From assembly GCA_018380885.1 (NCBI GenBank), contig JAGZSY010000006.1:1-64000 (forward strand): a stretch of 64,000 nt of DNA, read 5' to 3'. Below, piece after piece: positions 7,773 through 16,183 of this stretch. Positions within the stretch are counted from its first letter, which is position 1, and every line of letters starts with the position of its first letter. A model generated the notes under the pieces. It saw nothing but the letters and a program-made list of their open reading frames with translations. It was not told where the DNA came from and did no database searches. This DNA comes from Enterocloster asparagiformis (lineage in GTDB: Bacteria; Bacillota; Clostridia; Lachnospirales; Lachnospiraceae). Both the position numbers and the translations under genes were made by a program.

Positions 7773-8480
7773 TTATATTACAAAACGCCCTTCTTCCGGT
7801 TCTTCTTCAAAATAATCTTTATAATCTACTTCAATGGATTTGCGCATGCGTTTCATGCTGTAGTACAGATGCTCTTTTAGGGAAGCCTCCACCCCCCGCT
7901 GGTCCTTCGCCTCAATCAGGCCAAACAGCTCCTTGTGCTCCCCCACAATGCGGGTGAAATCCGTCTCCGTGATAAAATCCAGCATGCGGAAACGGGTGTA
8001 GTGGAGCTGTTGCGCCTGAAGCATCTCCCACAGCTTCTGGCGCCGCACTGCGGCAAACCAGATGGAATGCATTTTCGCGTCCATGCGGTAAAACTGTTCC
8101 GGCTCAAAATCCTTTTCCTGGATCAGCGCCTGCTGTTTGGCGATCTGATGGCGGATATCCTCCATCACCATGGGCGTCTGCACCGCGATAAAGTCCCGCA
8201 GCACCATGGTTTCCACCGCCACCCGCATATAGATCATCTGCTTGATGTTGTCCAGGCTCAGCAGCGTCACATAGGTCCCCCGGTAGGGGATGGTTTCCAC
8301 AAAGCCCTGCTCCTGCAGAAGGCGCAGCGCCTCCCGAACCGGTGTCCTGGACACGCCGAAGCGGTCGCAGACGTCATTTTCGCTGATCATCTGCCCCGGC
8401 TTCAGGCGCAGGTCCAAAATCTCCTGCTTCAGCGTTTCGCAGACCATGTCCCCCCTGCTTTTATAATTCTTTTCCTCCAT
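7773..8480 (-). CDS. GntR-family (FCD domain) transcriptional regulator
   Basis: 235 residues. The winged helix-turn-helix (GQMISENDVCDRFGVSRTPV) lies at about 35-60, and the C-terminal FCD helical ligand domain follows. It is downstream of kduD on the same strand, so it probably controls hexuronate genes in response to a uronate intermediate (inference from family members such as UxuR and KdgR). Three GTATAC-centred palindromes upstream of kduI are its likely operators. The start is set at 8480 (GGGGGT upstream); a longer frame up to 8543 lacks a better site. Confidence 0.88.
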   Translation of the reverse strand: MEEKNYKSRGDMVCETLKQEILDLRLKPGQMISENDVCDRFGVSRTPVREALRLLQEQGFVETIPYRGTYVTLLSLDNIKQMIYMRVAVETMVLRDFIAVQTPMVMEDIRHQIAKQQALIQEKDFEPEQFYRMDAKMHSIWFAAVRRQKLWEMLQAQQLHYTRFRMLDFITETDFTRIVGEHKELFGLIEAKDQRGVEASLKEHLYYSMKRMRKSIEVDYKDYFEEEPEEGRFVI

Positions 8481-8602
8481 ATGAACCCCCGCTCTTTTAT
8501 GGGCAACCGCCCGCAGGCCGCCCAGGCGGCCCGTTGCGCTCACTCAAACAGTCCGGCAGCACTTCTGCCGCCGGACCGGTCGAGTTCTCATAAGTCACAT
8601 TT

Positions 8603-9409
8603 TTATTTCGGCTGTTTTCCGATGTAAGCCAGGATTCCTCCGTCCACGTACAGCACCAGGCCGTTCACAAAGTTGGAAGCGTCGGAAGCCAGGAATACGG
8701 CCGGGCCGCCCAGATCGTCGGCCTCGCCCCAGCGTCCGGCCGGAGTCTTGGAGACGATAAACTGATCAAAGGGATGTCTGGAGCCGTCGGGCTGAGTCTC
8801 GCGCAGCGGAGCGGTCTGGGGCGTTGCGATGTAGCCGGGTCCGATGCCGTTGCACTGGATGTTGTACTCGCCGTACTCGGAGGCGATATTCTTGGTCAGC
8901 ATCTTCAGCCCGCCCTTAGCGGCTGCGTAGGCGGATACGGTCTCGCGGCCCAGCTCGCTCATCATGGAGCAGATGTTGATGATCTTGCCGTGGCCCTTCT
9001 TGATCATGCTGGGGATGACAGCCTTGGACACGATGAAGGGAGCGTTCAAATCAACGTCGATCACCTGGCGGAACTCGGCGGCGCTCATCTCGGTCATGGG
9101 GATGCGCTTGATGATACCGGCGTTGTTCACCAGGATATCCACCACGCCCACTTCCTTCTCGATCTTGGCTACCAGCTCGTTCACCGCGTTCTCGTCGGTG
9201 ACGTCGCACACATAGCCGTGGGCGTCAATGCCCTCCTCCTTGTAAGCCGCCAGACCCTTGTCCACCAGCTCCTGCTTGATATCGTTGAAAACGATGGTCG
9301 CGCCAGCTCCCGCCATGGCCTTGGCGATTGCGAATCCGATGCCGTAGGAAGCGCCGGTGATCAGTGCCACTTTTCCCTGTAAGGAGAAATTGTCTAAATA
9401 GTTTGCCAT
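8603..9409 (-). CDS. kduD: 2-dehydro-3-deoxy-D-gluconate 5-dehydrogenase
   Basis: 268-residue short-chain dehydrogenase. It has the NAD motif GASYGIGFAIA at about 18-28, NNAG at about 95, and the catalytic Ser (ICSMMS) with YAAAK. It catalyses interconversion of 2,5-diketo-3-deoxygluconate and 2-keto-3-deoxygluconate in breakdown of unsaturated uronates from pectin or glycosaminoglycans. Assignment rests on sequence plus its position directly downstream of kduI with a 54-nt gap. GGAGGGCAAAATA precedes ATG at 9409. Cytosolic; regulated by the operators upstream of kduI. Confidence 0.92.
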   Translation of the reverse strand: MANYLDNFSLQGKVALITGASYGIGFAIAKAMAGAGATIVFNDIKQELVDKGLAAYKEEGIDAHGYVCDVTDENAVNELVAKIEKEVGVVDILVNNAGIIKRIPMTEMSAAEFRQVIDVDLNAPFIVSKAVIPSMIKKGHGKIINICSMMSELGRETVSAYAAAKGGLKMLTKNIASEYGEYNIQCNGIGPGYIATPQTAPLRETQPDGSRHPFDQFIVSKTPAGRWGEADDLGGPAVFLASDASNFVNGLVLYVDGGILAYIGKQPK

Positions 9410-9463
9410 TATTTTGCCCTCCGTGTATTAAATTTATGATTTAAAATGTAATCCTCTTCCGCG

Positions 9464-10306
9464 CTATTTCATCTCGACGGGTTTCATGGTGTCCATGTCG
9501 TCGAACTCCATGTTCTCTCCGCCCATTGCCCAGATAAAGGTGTAGTTGCTGGTTCCTGCTCCGCTGTGGATGCTCCAGGAGGGGCTGATCACGGCCTCCT
9601 CGTTCTTCATAATGATGTGGCGGGTCTCGGTGGGTTCGCCCATCATGTGGAATACCACGTTGTCCTCCGGAATCTCAAAGTACATATACACCTCCATGCG
9701 GCGCTCGTGGGTGTGGGCCGGCATGGTGTTCCAAACGCTGCCGGGCTCCAGCACGGTCATGCCCATGGACAGCTGGCAGGTCTTTAACACGTCCGGATGG
9801 ATGAACTGGTTGATCACGCGCTTGTTGGAAGTCTCCATTGCGCCTAAGGGTCTCTTGGCCGCCTTCTCGATCGGAATAAAGGTGGTGGTATAGGAGGTGT
9901 GGGCCGGAGCGCTCACCATGTAGAACTTGGCCGGCTTCGCGGCGTCCGCGCTGGCGAACTTCACTTCCTTGGTGCCCTTGGTGATGTACAGGCAGTCCTT
10001 GTAGCCCATCTGGTAGGAAACGCCGTCCGCTGTGATGGTGCCGGCCCCGCCGATGTTGAAAATGCCGATCTCCCGGCGCTCCAGGAAATAGTGGGTACCG
10101 AAGTTCTTCCAGCAGTCGATGCCCTTGTCGATGGAGACCTCCTCTGTGGTGGGCATACAGCCCAGGGTCACCATGCGGTCCACATGGGAGTACACCGCCA
10201 CGACCTCGTTGGCAACGTACAGGTTCTGGATCAAAAACTCGTCGCGCAGCTCCTCGGTGGTGTAGCGCTTGACAGCTCTCTGGTTTGCGGAATAGCGAAT
10301 ATCCAT
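9464..10306 (-). CDS. kduI: 5-dehydro-4-deoxy-D-glucuronate isomerase
   Basis: 280 residues, the usual length for KduI. It isomerises 4-deoxy-L-threo-5-hexosulose uronate to 3-deoxy-D-glycero-2,5-hexodiulosonate, the step before KduD. The cupin-type metal site is visible in PAHTHERRMEVYMYFE (two His and a Glu) and SWSIHSGAG (third His). It is first in the kduI-kduD-gntR transcript. AAGGAGG lies before ATG at 10306. A strong promoter and three operator palindromes lie just upstream. Confidence 0.96.
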   Translation of the reverse strand: MDIRYSANQRAVKRYTTEELRDEFLIQNLYVANEVVAVYSHVDRMVTLGCMPTTEEVSIDKGIDCWKNFGTHYFLERREIGIFNIGGAGTITADGVSYQMGYKDCLYITKGTKEVKFASADAAKPAKFYMVSAPAHTSYTTTFIPIEKAAKRPLGAMETSNKRVINQFIHPDVLKTCQLSMGMTVLEPGSVWNTMPAHTHERRMEVYMYFEIPEDNVVFHMMGEPTETRHIIMKNEEAVISPSWSIHSGAGTSNYTFIWAMGGENMEFDDMDTMKPVEMK

Positions 10307-10348
10307 GTGTTTGTATCCTCCTTATTATATGTAAATTGGGAATATTGA

Positions 10349-10402
10349 GTTTGTATCCAAACTTCTTTACTTGTATACAAATCTAAAATCTGTATACAGA
10401 TT
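10349..10402. promoter_or_regulatory. Three GntR-type operator palindromes
   Basis: GTTTGTATCCAAAC (10349-10362), ACTTGTATACAAAT (10369-10382) and TCTGTATACAGA (10389-10400). Centres are 20 and 19 bp apart, about two helical turns. They cover the start site and 5' leader of the kduI transcript, and the third overlaps its -10 box. TNGTATACNA is the usual core for FCD-type GntR repressors, so the regulator at 7773-8480 is the natural binder (inference). Confidence 0.7.
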
Positions 10403-10426
10403 AGCACAGCCATTTATTTTTTTCAA
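10398..10426 (-). promoter_or_regulatory. Sigma-A promoter of kduI-kduD-gntR
   Basis: Read leftward: TTGAAA at 10421-10426, 17-bp spacer, TAATCT at 10398-10403. The start site would be near 10391, within the operator array. Confidence 0.75.
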
Positions 10427-10480
10427 TCGGCAAACTTTACAAAAAAAGCTTAATTTTATATGCACATTTACGGAGTCCGG

Positions 10481-10509
10481 TTGCAAACAGCCGTGATTTA
10501 TTATATACT
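10481..10509 (+). promoter_or_regulatory. Sigma-A promoter of the phosphofructokinase gene
   Basis: TTGCAA at 10481-10486, 17-bp spacer, TATACT at 10504-10509, giving a start near 10516 and a leader of about 60 nt. Confidence 0.7.
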
Positions 10510-10575
10510 GGAGCGTGTTTGTTAGGTATTTTTACACCGCTTCTTTTCATACCACTTCAAAGGAGAAATGTATTT

Positions 10576-11799
10576 ATGAAAAAGCATATACTTGTCGGCC
10601 AGTCCGGCGGCCCCACCGCCGTCATCAACGCAAGCCTTTACGGCGTGATCCGGGAGGGAATGGCACATCCGGATGAGATCGACCACGTGTACGGAATGGT
10701 CAACGGGATCGAGGGATTTCTCTCAGGGCGCGTGGAGGATTTGTCCCACGGTCTCTCCCGGGAACAGCTGGAGCTGCTTAAGCTCACGCCCGCGGCCTAT
10801 TTAGGCTCCTGCCGCTACAAGCTGCCGGAAGATTTAAACGCTCCGGTTTACCCGCTGCTGTTTGAGAAATTCCGTCGAATGAATATCGGCGCCTGCTTCT
10901 ATATCGGAGGCAATGATTCCATGGACACGGTGGACAAGCTCTCCCGCTATGCGGCGTCAAAATGCATTGAGATACCCATGATCGGCGTCCCCAAGACCAT
11001 CGACAACGACCTGATGGAGACGGACCACACGCCGGGCTACGGCAGCGCCGCCAAGTACGTGGCCGCCACGGTGAGGGAGATCGTGCTGGACGCCTCAGTG
11101 TACCAGCAGAAATCCGTCACCATTGTGGAGCTCATGGGACGGCACGCCGGATGGGTGACCGCCGCCGCGGCACTGGCGCGCAAATGCGAGGGCGATAATC
11201 CTCTGCTCATCTACCTGCCAGAGGGCACCTTTGACATGGAGCAATTTGCCGGCGACGTGGAGAAGGCGCTGAAAAAAAAGACTAGTCTGGTAATCTGCGT
11301 GTCCGAGGGCTTGAAGGATGCCCGAGGTAAATTCATCTGCGAGTATTCCGACGAAGCCCGCCTGGATACTTTCGGCCACAAGATGCTCACCGGCTGCGGC
11401 AAGATTTTGGAAAACTTTGTCCGCGACCGCTTCGGCGTAAAGGTACGTTCCATTGAGCTAAACGTAAACCAGCGCTGCAGCGCCATGCTGTCCTCCCAAA
11501 CGGACATTGAGGAGGCTGCTCTGGCCGGGAGCTTCGGCGTGCGCGCTGCCCTGAACGGCGCCACGGGCAGGATGGTCAGTTTTGAGCGTGAGTCTGGCCC
11601 GGACTACGGCCTACGCTGTGGCTTAGAGGACGTGTCCCACGTGTGCAATCGCGAAAAGACCTTCCCCATGGACTGGATCACCCAAGGAGGTTCCGATATA
11701 AGCCCTGAATTCCTGCGCTATGCGCTCCCCCTGATCCAAGGTGAGCCGACTAGGCTGATGAAGGACGGACTGCCGGAGTTTTTGTATCGGGAATTTTAA
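10576..11799 (+). CDS. 6-phosphofructokinase, probably pyrophosphate-dependent type
   Basis: 407 residues. It phosphorylates fructose 6-phosphate in glycolysis. The motif PKTIDND carries the lysine that marks pyrophosphate-using enzymes, where ATP enzymes have GTIDND. GGNDSMDT is the donor-site segment and MGRHAGW the sugar-phosphate segment. Length exceeds the 320 residues of the ATP type, also favouring the PPi type. AGGAG precedes ATG at 10576; an upstream in-frame start at 10519 lacks one. It is monocistronic and divergent from kduI. Donor specificity is inferred. Confidence 0.85.
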   Translation: MKKHILVGQSGGPTAVINASLYGVIREGMAHPDEIDHVYGMVNGIEGFLSGRVEDLSHGLSREQLELLKLTPAAYLGSCRYKLPEDLNAPVYPLLFEKFRRMNIGACFYIGGNDSMDTVDKLSRYAASKCIEIPMIGVPKTIDNDLMETDHTPGYGSAAKYVAATVREIVLDASVYQQKSVTIVELMGRHAGWVTAAAALARKCEGDNPLLIYLPEGTFDMEQFAGDVEKALKKKTSLVICVSEGLKDARGKFICEYSDEARLDTFGHKMLTGCGKILENFVRDRFGVKVRSIELNVNQRCSAMLSSQTDIEEAALAGSFGVRAALNGATGRMVSFERESGPDYGLRCGLEDVSHVCNREKTFPMDWITQGGSDISPEFLRYALPLIQGEPTRLMKDGLPEFLYREF

Positions 11800-12319
11800 T
11801 AGATAAAAAAGAGCCTCTCAGAAAAGCCTAGGTTTTCCGGTCAGCAAAGTATAAAAAATGATGTCGAGAAAGATCCGAAAAAAGAAATGCTTAAAGATAT
11901 GAACAGCAGCGTAAAGTTTGTCTAATTCTCCAAACATCCTATGGCGACATTGTACTATATATTATTTGATAGCAACCTGGTCCCGTCATATGTGTATAAC
12001 CTATAAAACGGAATAATTCCATTAATTTCTGACGGATTCTCCGGCGCATAATTTTCATGCGCCGGAGAATCCGCTTGGGATGTCACACCGCGTCTCTGCA
12101 CACTTTTCGTCTGCCGCCTCCTGTAGCCCACTCCAAGAAGTAACTACCGGACGGTGACAAACAAGAGCACTATCAGCAGATCATTCCGCACAAAAGCATA
12201 TTAGGACTCCCAAAGCCTTGTATCTCGTAAAAACGGTATTATCCAAACGAAATGAGGCTTCTGATAGATCGGCCTGATAACGGTATTATGTAGGTTCAAC
12301 ATTTTCTTCTTCCCATCCC
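11800..12319. other. 520-nt gap with a short coding relic and a 17-bp hairpin
   Basis: No gene recognised. At about 11850-11924 (plus strand) a short frame ends KKEMLKDMNSSVKFV and has the look of a protein tail without a beginning, possibly a relic. A perfect 17-bp inverted repeat (12033-12049 with 12057-12073, 7-nt loop) follows, without a T-run on either strand. The remaining bases show no promoter or ORF I can support. Confidence 0.4.
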
Positions 12320-13735
12320 TCACTCAATAAACCTACACTCAATTCCCAGATAATCCGCCAGCATCTTCCAACGCTCTGTTATATCCCCCAGATTGATCAC
12401 CTCATGATGGGTTCCCCCGCTCGCAATCCATCCTTCCACACAGCGTTCAATACCAACGTCAGGGCGCCAGAAGAAATACGGCATCTCGCAGCGGCGCAGA
12501 TCCGATTTAGGCAGTATAGACCCCTTTGCCATAACTAGCCGGAAATGTCCCCCCTCCACTGAAGCCAGAGAAGTCAGCGTAGCCTCTCCCACTCTGGGTG
12601 TGAAAATAGGGGTTGGCGGATTCTCCAGACCGCCCTCTCCCAGAAATCGATCGATCAGCTTCGGCCTCATATCCGTCCGGTGTGTAGACCAATTTCCTTC
12701 TCCCGCATGGCAGAAGATAATCGCCTGTTTGTCAAAATCCATGGTATACATTTCTGTAAAATTGGCATCTCTCGAGCCCAAACAATGGGCCGCTGCCACC
12801 ATAGAGGCACACAAGACATCCCCTTCCGCCGCATATCCGTAGCCCTCTGCCATCAAATGGGAAGCTGCCAGCAATGGAAGCTGTTTAAAACGCCCGTCAA
12901 AGGATACCTCGTCAAAATGAATTGTAAAGGCATCAAATTTATAATCCTCCAAAAACTTCCTAATTCCCAAATAAAATCGAGCAGCATAGGCGTGGCTCTC
13001 ATGGCTCAACTTGGGGTCCACGTCAAAAATCTCATAATCCCTGTGGATTCTATCCTCAATCTCCCGGCTGCTAACCTCTTCCATATTCCGGTAGATAGGT
13101 CCAAGACTCTCGTGGACAAACTCCGGCCCAATTTTTCGCAATACCGCCATATCATCCGTCAGCACATCATTCATACCCGCCATCCGTCCGATTACCGCTA
13201 CGCGCATATGTCTTAAAAACCGCACCGTGGCGGCCGCCTTTCCGAAATCTAACACAAACTTTTTAAACCGCGGGCTCTCCCACTCTCCTGCAAAAAAGTG
13301 GCAGGGAATCCCCATACGCATAATGGCATTGCAATTGTCCTGAGCGCCATGCAGCCCCTGGTTTACCGTTAGGTCCAACTCTTCCCATTCATCCAGCACA
13401 GTGCGATCCTGCTGAATCACCGCCACCGCAATGGGCAGATGGTTTTCCTCCAGAGCCCGCACAATCCAGGAGCCTTGGCTGTATGTTAGCAATGTGACCA
13501 GTATCCCGTCCAGACTCATCTCATTGTACTGCTGCACAATTTTCTCAATGCTTTTCCGGTTCAGCCCCGCCCCAATAAATTGAATTTCCACCATCTCAGA
13601 CAGACTATCCGCCACTTTCCGTGCAAAATTTTCCTGACGCTCCGTAATCCCCGGAAATACTTGTTCATAATTATCCGTCATCAAACCGAGCAGGCCCAAA
13701 CGCGGCTTTACAAATTTTTGTAAACTATCTGCCAT
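12320..13735 (-). CDS. L-arabinose/L-fucose isomerase-like protein
   Basis: 471 residues of the arabinose/fucose isomerase fold. The N-terminal part (LGLLGLMTDNYEQVFPG, then LDGILVTLLTYSQGSW) matches the arabinose isomerase superfamily, and HAGEGNWSTHR is a probable metal/substrate segment. Such enzymes interconvert an aldose and a ketose in the cytosol. It is the last gene of the leftward transport-catabolism operon, about 145 nt after the FGGY kinase, so it may have an extra promoter. AGGGGGT precedes the ATG at 13735. The exact sugar is unknown; it is too divergent to call araA. Confidence 0.75.
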   Translation of the reverse strand: MADSLQKFVKPRLGLLGLMTDNYEQVFPGITERQENFARKVADSLSEMVEIQFIGAGLNRKSIEKIVQQYNEMSLDGILVTLLTYSQGSWIVRALEENHLPIAVAVIQQDRTVLDEWEELDLTVNQGLHGAQDNCNAIMRMGIPCHFFAGEWESPRFKKFVLDFGKAAATVRFLRHMRVAVIGRMAGMNDVLTDDMAVLRKIGPEFVHESLGPIYRNMEEVSSREIEDRIHRDYEIFDVDPKLSHESHAYAARFYLGIRKFLEDYKFDAFTIHFDEVSFDGRFKQLPLLAASHLMAEGYGYAAEGDVLCASMVAAAHCLGSRDANFTEMYTMDFDKQAIIFCHAGEGNWSTHRTDMRPKLIDRFLGEGGLENPPTPIFTPRVGEATLTSLASVEGGHFRLVMAKGSILPKSDLRRCEMPYFFWRPDVGIERCVEGWIASGGTHHEVINLGDITERWKMLADYLGIECRFIE

Positions 13736-13879
13736 TTTTCTACCCCCTGTTTTTCGTTTCGACATACCGATCAATATCCTCATAGTTACCAGTAAAAGTT
13801 CATACAAATCCGTCTTTTGCGATAAATTTCACTTCTATACGCTGCGTTTTCTTACGGCCAGTGCAGCAGGCGTGCAGAC

Positions 13880-15385
13880 TTATTGGACAATACGCTTATA
13901 CAATTGTTTTACCTGCTCATATATCTGCGAATACCGCTCATACATGCTTTGGTACAGCCCTACCCGCTCCGAATTGGGGGCGTAAACACATTTTGCTGCA
14001 ATGTACGCTTCCGCCGCGTCAATGTCCTTAAACACACCGCAGGCCACCGCTCCCAATACCGCTGCTCCCAGTGAAGCACACTCCTCCGTCCGCATCGTCA
14101 TAATGCGTACATCGCATATATCCGCCTTGATCTGATTCCATAGCGCGCTCTTGGAGCCGCCTCCCAGAACTACAATCTCCTCCGGAGTCGCTCCCAACAC
14201 GCCAACACTCTCTTTGAGCATAAAACCAACGCCCTCCAGAACAGCTCGTAAGAAGCACTGCCGTCCCGTATCCAGACCGATTCCCAGGAACACACCCCTG
14301 GCCCCCTCATCGGCCTGAGGAAACTGAATTCCCGCCAAACACGGGTACATCAAAAGCCCATTGCTCCCCGGCGGCGCTTCCTGCGCCTCGCGATCCATTT
14401 TAGCAAATGCCGCCCCGGCCTCATCTCTCCCAACCAAATCCCGGCAGAACTCATCTCTGAACCACTTGTAGACAATTCCCGAAGTCTGGCTGATCAGAAC
14501 CTTTAGGTACCGCCCTTCACTTCCATGACAATATACAGTAACCGGGCTCCACCACTGTGTATCCGCCCGCCTGCAGGTTGCCGCCACCGTATCACAGGTT
14601 CCGGTACTCTCACTCACCATTCCGTCCCGTAAATTGCCGGCCCCAATAGCCGCAGCTACCTGATCCATAGCTCCAGTGGAGACCAGCACAGTTTCTGTAA
14701 GTCCCAATTCATCTGCCGCCCAGCTGGTCAAATTTCCCACTAGCTGGCCGCAGGAAACAATATCCGGCAGCTGTGCTTCATCTAGCCCGCAATATTCCAG
14801 CATTTCCCGCCAGTAGGTTCCGGTCAGAATATCGAAATATCCGGTAGAACATGCCAGAGCTGGGTTCGTTACATACCTGCCAGTCAGTTTCCATATTAAA
14901 TAGTCTTCCAGTAGAAGCACCTTTTTTATCTGTCTCCAGTGAAATGGCTCCTGTTCCTGCAGCCAGACAAGCTTTGCAATGGGGCAGAATCCATTCACCA
15001 TCGGCAGGCCTGTGTGGCGATAAAAGGTTGCCCTGTCAAAATACCGGCCGATCCGATCCGCCTGTTCCCGTCCGCGTCCATCCAACCATACAATAGCCGG
15101 ACGAATCACACGCTCCACCTCATCCAGTAAGATCAACGTCTCCCCTTGGGTTGTACAGGTAATACAGGCCACCTCCTCCGGTCGTACTCCGGTGCACGCT
15201 AAAATCTGCCGGATTCCATCTACTGCACTCTCCCAGTACACCTCAGGATCCAGCTCCACAAAATCCGGTTTGGGTGTATCCAATGTATATTCCCGGATTA
15301 CCATTCCCAACTGCTCCATTTCTTCGTCAAATGCTGCGGCTTTGACCGCTGTGGTCCCTATATCCAGTGTTAGAAATACTCTCAC
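13880..15385 (-). CDS. FGGY-family carbohydrate kinase
   Basis: 501 residues. DIGTTAVKAAAFD is the N-terminal phosphate-1 motif, STGAMDQVAAAIGAG the central segment, and VVLGGGSKSALWNQIKAD the adenosine motif. It resembles xylulokinase and fuculokinase and should phosphorylate a ketose or polyol. The start is GTG at 15385 with GGGGAG eight bases before it; an earlier GTG at 15394 overlaps the ribosome binding site. The 5' end overlaps the phosphatase gene by 59 nt, indicating translational coupling in the leftward operon. Confidence 0.88.
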   Translation of the reverse strand: MRVFLTLDIGTTAVKAAAFDEEMEQLGMVIREYTLDTPKPDFVELDPEVYWESAVDGIRQILACTGVRPEEVACITCTTQGETLILLDEVERVIRPAIVWLDGRGREQADRIGRYFDRATFYRHTGLPMVNGFCPIAKLVWLQEQEPFHWRQIKKVLLLEDYLIWKLTGRYVTNPALACSTGYFDILTGTYWREMLEYCGLDEAQLPDIVSCGQLVGNLTSWAADELGLTETVLVSTGAMDQVAAAIGAGNLRDGMVSESTGTCDTVAATCRRADTQWWSPVTVYCHGSEGRYLKVLISQTSGIVYKWFRDEFCRDLVGRDEAGAAFAKMDREAQEAPPGSNGLLMYPCLAGIQFPQADEGARGVFLGIGLDTGRQCFLRAVLEGVGFMLKESVGVLGATPEEIVVLGGGSKSALWNQIKADICDVRIMTMRTEECASLGAAVLGAVACGVFKDIDAAEAYIAAKCVYAPNSERVGLYQSMYERYSQIYEQVKQLYKRIVQ

Positions 15386-16172
15386 ATCGTTCACTCCCCT
15401 CCCCTACTATTTCCCACAGATTCCGACAGTTCTGATACGATCCGGCAGAAGCGGCCAACACTGATCCGGGTTCTGTCAGAGACACCGGACCTCCCTCAAT
15501 CCGCTGAATAACTCCTCCCGCTTCCTCCAATATCAGCGATCCGGCAGCATAATCCCATGGCGACAGCATCATTTCAAAAAAGACGTCGCATTTTCCACTT
15601 GCCACGTAGCAGATATCAAGGGCTGCAGATCCGGTATTCCGCAGATCCAGCGACTGCTCAAAGAGCTTTTTTAAGAGAAGAAACGTGACTTCCGTTAGCC
15701 CACGGTCATAGGATGAAGTTCCGAACAGCACAACCCCCTCCTCCAGCGGTCTCCTGCGTGAATGAATGCGCTGTCCGTTCAGAAAAGCTCCCTCCCCAAA
15801 ACCAGCGTAAAACATTTCATCTTTGTAGGGATTAAACACTACCCCGCAGCGTACCTGCCCATTTTCTGCATAAGCGATAGACACCGCACTGTGCCCGTAA
15901 CCGTTAATAAAATTGGCTGTCCCGTCGATGGGGTCGACGATAAAGGTGCCCGGTCCCGAATTTATCTCGCACCGTCCCTCTTCACAGACAAAGCTCGCAT
16001 CCGGCTGCAGTTCCTTTAGATTTTCATACAAATAGTTTTGTATTCTCAGATCATAATCCGTTACGAAATTTCCTATGCCCTGTTTCCTATGCACAGCCGA
16101 TCCTCCAGCAGCAGACGCTGCTGCAAAAATCCGTCCGGTATCTCTCGCCAGATCGATCATTTCGTTAAGCAT
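15327..16172 (-). CDS. Inositol monophosphatase-family phosphatase
   Basis: 281 residues. The metal-binding signature VDPIDGTANFINGYG (about residue 80) and the second motif SPWDYAAGSLILEEAGG (about 205) are intact. Family members dephosphorylate inositol phosphates, 3'-phosphoadenosine phosphate or sugar phosphates with magnesium. It follows the ABC permease by 11 nt and overlaps the kinase, so it belongs to the same pathway. Because the importer is of a class that includes hexose-phosphate transporters, it may strip phosphate from the imported compound (inference). AAGGAGGTG precedes ATG at 16172. Confidence 0.88.
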   Translation of the reverse strand: MLNEMIDLARDTGRIFAAASAAGGSAVHRKQGIGNFVTDYDLRIQNYLYENLKELQPDASFVCEEGRCEINSGPGTFIVDPIDGTANFINGYGHSAVSIAYAENGQVRCGVVFNPYKDEMFYAGFGEGAFLNGQRIHSRRRPLEEGVVLFGTSSYDRGLTEVTFLLLKKLFEQSLDLRNTGSAALDICYVASGKCDVFFEMMLSPWDYAAGSLILEEAGGVIQRIEGGPVSLTEPGSVLAASAGSYQNCRNLWEIVGEGSERCESISNTGYRDHSGQSRSI

Positions 16173-16183
16173 CCGGCACCTCC

